Source: Chitinophagaceae bacterium
Lineage (GTDB): Bacteria; Bacteroidota; Bacteroidia; Chitinophagales; Chitinophagaceae
DNA length: 64,000 nucleotides
Reading direction: 5' to 3'
Assembly: GCA_947457465.1 (NCBI GenBank)
Contig: CANGWB010000009.1
Span: forward strand, 1-64,000
The notes beneath the pieces were generated by a model that did no database searches, was not told the DNA's origin, and was given only the letters and a program-made list of their open reading frames with translations. Of the stretch, positions 61,954 to 64,000 are shown piece by piece (the first letter of the stretch is position 1; every line of letters begins with the position of its first letter). Made by a program: the position numbers and the translations under genes.

Positions 61954-63234
61954 ATGTCGATCGAATCACTCTATCAGATCTATTTACAACATCCCAACGT
62001 ACAAACCGATACCCGCGCACTGACCCCGGGCTGTTTGTTCTTTGCCCTCAAAGGAGAAAAATTCAACGGCAATGCATTTGCAGCCAAAGCGATCGAACAG
62101 GGCGCTGCCTATGCCATCATTGACGAAGAAGCCTATTCGATCGAAGGAAAAACAATCTGCGTCGACAATGTGCTGAGCACACTGCAGCAACTCGCTGCCC
62201 ATCATCGACAGCAACTGAAGATCCCGGTCATCGGCATCACCGGCAGCAATGGAAAAACCACTTCCAAAGAATTGGTTCATGCCGTACTGTCCACTTGGTA
62301 TCGAACCGCCACTACGGTCGGCAATCTGAATAATCACATCGGTATCCCGCTTACCCTGCTTCGCATTCCGCTCGATGCTGAGATGGCTGTGGTGGAAATG
62401 GGCGCCAACCATCAAAAAGAAATCGCAGATTACTGCGACTATACTGCGCCCTCCCATGGCATCATCACCAATTGCGGGAAGGCACATCTTGAAGGGTTCG
62501 GTGGCGTGGAAGGTGTACGAAAAGGAAAAGGTGAACTCTACGATCATCTGCGTTCCATGAACGGAACGGCGTTCATCATGTGGGACTATGACTACCTCCG
62601 CACCATGAGCACTGGCATCGAAACGATCATCAAATACGGAACGGCTGAATCTGATATCGAAGGAAAGATCCTGCAGGCACAACCTTTTCTCGAAGTAGAA
62701 ATGACCAAGGGATCTGTCAGCTGCACGATTCGCACGCAGCTGGTAGGCGACTACAATCTACCGAATGTGTTGATGGCTGTAGCGGTCGGACAATACTTCG
62801 ATGTATCGCCGGAAAAGATCAAACAAGCCATTGAATCCTATACCCCCTCCAACAGCCGCTCGCAATTGGTAAAGCAAGGAACCAATAATATCATTCTCGA
62901 TGCGTACAACGCAAACCCCAGTAGCATGCGCGGCGCCATTGAGAATCTGATGCGTCTGCAAGCCGATAACAAAGTATTGATGCTCGGCGCGATGGCCGAA
63001 CTCGGTGAAGAAAGTTTGGACGAACACCGACAGATCGTGAACCTGATCGGGCAATCCAATTGGAAAGCGGTTGTACTCGTTGGGGGAGACTTTTTGAAGA
63101 TCAATCACCCTTATGTTTCATTAGCCGACTCTTCCGCTGCCCGCGATTGGTATCAGCAACAATCGTTCGAAAATTGTCACATCCTGATCAAAGGAAGTCG
63201 AAGTCAGCAAATGGAAAAGATCCTTCAACCCTAA
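61954..63234 (+). CDS. murF: UDP-N-acetylmuramoyl-tripeptide-D-alanyl-D-alanine ligase
   Basis: Encodes 426 residues. MurF adds D-Ala-D-Ala to the peptidoglycan precursor. Motifs: TDTRALTPGCLFFALKGEKFNG in the N-terminal domain, ATP loop GITGSNGKTTSKELV, NLNNHIGIPLTLL, MGANHQKEI and DAYNANPSSMRGAI. Length is normal. The next gene begins two bases after its stop, so the regulator is likely cotranscribed. Confidence 0.95.
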   Translation: MSIESLYQIYLQHPNVQTDTRALTPGCLFFALKGEKFNGNAFAAKAIEQGAAYAIIDEEAYSIEGKTICVDNVLSTLQQLAAHHRQQLKIPVIGITGSNGKTTSKELVHAVLSTWYRTATTVGNLNNHIGIPLTLLRIPLDAEMAVVEMGANHQKEIADYCDYTAPSHGIITNCGKAHLEGFGGVEGVRKGKGELYDHLRSMNGTAFIMWDYDYLRTMSTGIETIIKYGTAESDIEGKILQAQPFLEVEMTKGSVSCTIRTQLVGDYNLPNVLMAVAVGQYFDVSPEKIKQAIESYTPSNSRSQLVKQGTNNIILDAYNANPSSMRGAIENLMRLQADNKVLMLGAMAELGEESLDEHRQIVNLIGQSNWKAVVLVGGDFLKINHPYVSLADSSAARDWYQQQSFENCHILIKGSRSQQMEKILQP

Positions 63235-63236
63235 AC

Positions 63237-63857
63237 ATGGAACTGAAAAATATATACCCGCAATTCGAACCCGAGCTTCTCGAACTGCTGGAAGAAAAAG
63301 GGATGCACAAAACATTCGCAGCGGGTGAAGTGATCCTGCGAACCGGACAATACATCAAGTCCACCGCATTGATCTTATCTGGATGTATCAAGATCTATCG
63401 AGAAAACGAAGAGGGCGGCGAATTTCTGATGTATTTTCTGCAAGCCGGACAAGCCTGTGCCGTATCCATGATCTGTGCCTTGCAAGCCGATACCAGCGAG
63501 ATCATGGCTAAGGCAGAGGAGGAAACAGAAGTATTATTGGTGCCGGTGGAGCTGATGGAATCGATGATGACGAAATATCGCAGTTGGTATCAATACGTGA
63601 TCCAGACCTACCGAAGCCGCTTCGATGAAATGCTTACGGTGATTGATCACATCGCCTTTCAGAATATGGACGAGCGATTGGAGTTCTATTTGAAACGCTA
63701 TTCCGAGCAGACCGGTAAAAAGATGTTGGAGCTCTCTCATCAGCAGATGGCTGATGACTTGAACTCTTCACGCGAAGTGATCTCTCGCTTATTGAAGAAA
63801 ATGGAGCAACAAGGCCGCGTCAAGCTGCACCGGAACCTGGTCGAAGTGGTTAAGTAG
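63237..63857 (+). CDS. Crp/Fnr-family transcriptional regulator
   Basis: Encodes 206 residues from the ATG at 63237 (MELKNIYPQFEPELLELLE). The cyclic-nucleotide-binding-like domain spans about residues 15-120 (FAAGEVILRTGQYIKSTALIL) and the helix-turn-helix is near the end (LSHQQMADDLNSSREVISRLL). The cAMP-binding Arg-Ser pocket of E. coli CRP is not evident and there is no Fnr-type Cys cluster, so the signal is unknown. An inverted repeat at 63865-63878 lies just after its stop, before the TauE/SafE gene. Confidence 0.9.
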   Translation: MELKNIYPQFEPELLELLEEKGMHKTFAAGEVILRTGQYIKSTALILSGCIKIYRENEEGGEFLMYFLQAGQACAVSMICALQADTSEIMAKAEEETEVLLVPVELMESMMTKYRSWYQYVIQTYRSRFDEMLTVIDHIAFQNMDERLEFYLKRYSEQTGKKMLELSHQQMADDLNSSREVISRLLKKMEQQGRVKLHRNLVEVVK

Positions 63858-63864
63858 GTGTCTC

Positions 63865-63878
63865 GTGACCAATGTCAC
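63865..63878 (+). promoter_or_regulatory. Inverted repeat, candidate operator
   Basis: GTGAC and GTCAC are perfect complements around CAAT. It sits 44 bases before the TauE/SafE start and 8 bases after the Crp/Fnr gene stop. The half-sites resemble those of Crp/Fnr proteins. Confidence 0.45.
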
Positions 63879-63921
63879 ATTACCACCGGCAAGAGGTTCG
63901 TAGTGTTGCCAAAATTTCAGT

Positions 63922-64000
63922 ATGGAAATACTCGGGTATATCGCATCCCTTTTGATCGGACTCTCACTCGGACTCATCGGTGGCGGCGGCTCCATCCTCA
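63922..64000 (+). CDS. TauE/SafE-family permease, N-terminal part cut by window end
   Basis: The first 26 codons are visible: MEILGYIASLLIGLSLGLIG, then GGGSIL. This Gly-rich first membrane helix is the standard opening of TauE/SafE (sulfite or organosulfonate exporter) proteins. The rest lies outside the window, so the substrate is open. Located 64 bases after a Crp/Fnr regulator, which may control it. Confidence 0.75.
   Translation, partial: MEILGYIASLLIGLSLGLIGGGGSIL

Overview
The window looks like a piece of a Bacteroidota chromosome, most likely family Chitinophagaceae or a close relative. This rests on gene content and signals: type IX secretion genes (porU, porV, gldJ, a PorP/SprF-family protein, and a protease with a C-terminal sorting domain), lipoproteins of families typical of the phylum (DUF4292, DUF4836), an N-succinylornithine-type arginine operon, bshA, few Shine-Dalgarno sequences, and repeated TAnnTTTG promoter elements. 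Genes are tightly packed and no gap between genes reaches 300 bases. I found no rRNA, tRNA, CRISPR array, insertion sequence or prophage.

Layout. 1-3.8 kb (minus): tonB, a small membrane protein, a PstS-like lipoprotein and a TPR protein form one run. 3.9-9 kb (plus): hisS, a DUF4836 lipoprotein and an ABC ATPase/permease pair. 9-17 kb: a thiolase, rlmN, an LTxxQ protein, two pseudouridine synthases, then minus-strand OsmC, cation-efflux, LptF/G-type and START-like genes. 17-25 kb: ffh, rpsP, rimM, dinB, a dipeptidase and hslR, a histidine kinase gene broken by an in-frame TAG, and trmD. 25-38.6 kb: a GH109-like enzyme, a fatty acid desaturase, a large BNR-repeat protein, ade, anmK/upp (divergent), a PorP-like protein, an anion symporter, and an EI24/RsmI-like pair.

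38.6-47 kb is the most coherent block: an eight-gene arginine operon (GNAT acyltransferase, argG, argC, argD, argF', argB, argE, argH) with every junction overlapping or 2 nt apart. It is preceded by a leader of about 230 nt that encodes an 11-residue peptide with five Arg codons, ending inside a strong hairpin. I read this as a ribosome-mediated arginine attenuator. Residue Val90 of ArgF' suggests succinylated rather than acetylated intermediates.

47-64 kb: a secreted M1 aminopeptidase, a low-GC transglutaminase-like orphan, an M28 peptidase, bshA, an EnvC-like protein, a DUF4292 lipoprotein, dut, ispF, then porV and porU (minus) diverging from gldJ, followed by murF, a Crp/Fnr regulator and the start of a TauE/SafE permease cut by the window edge.

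Two wider patterns stand out. Several genes (trmD, murF, rlmN and perhaps others) have a TAnnTTTG element only 4-8 nt before the start codon, which predicts leaderless or nearly leaderless mRNAs. A purine-rich repeat sharing the core AAGGTTGAAGG occurs at three places, one of them translated inside porU.
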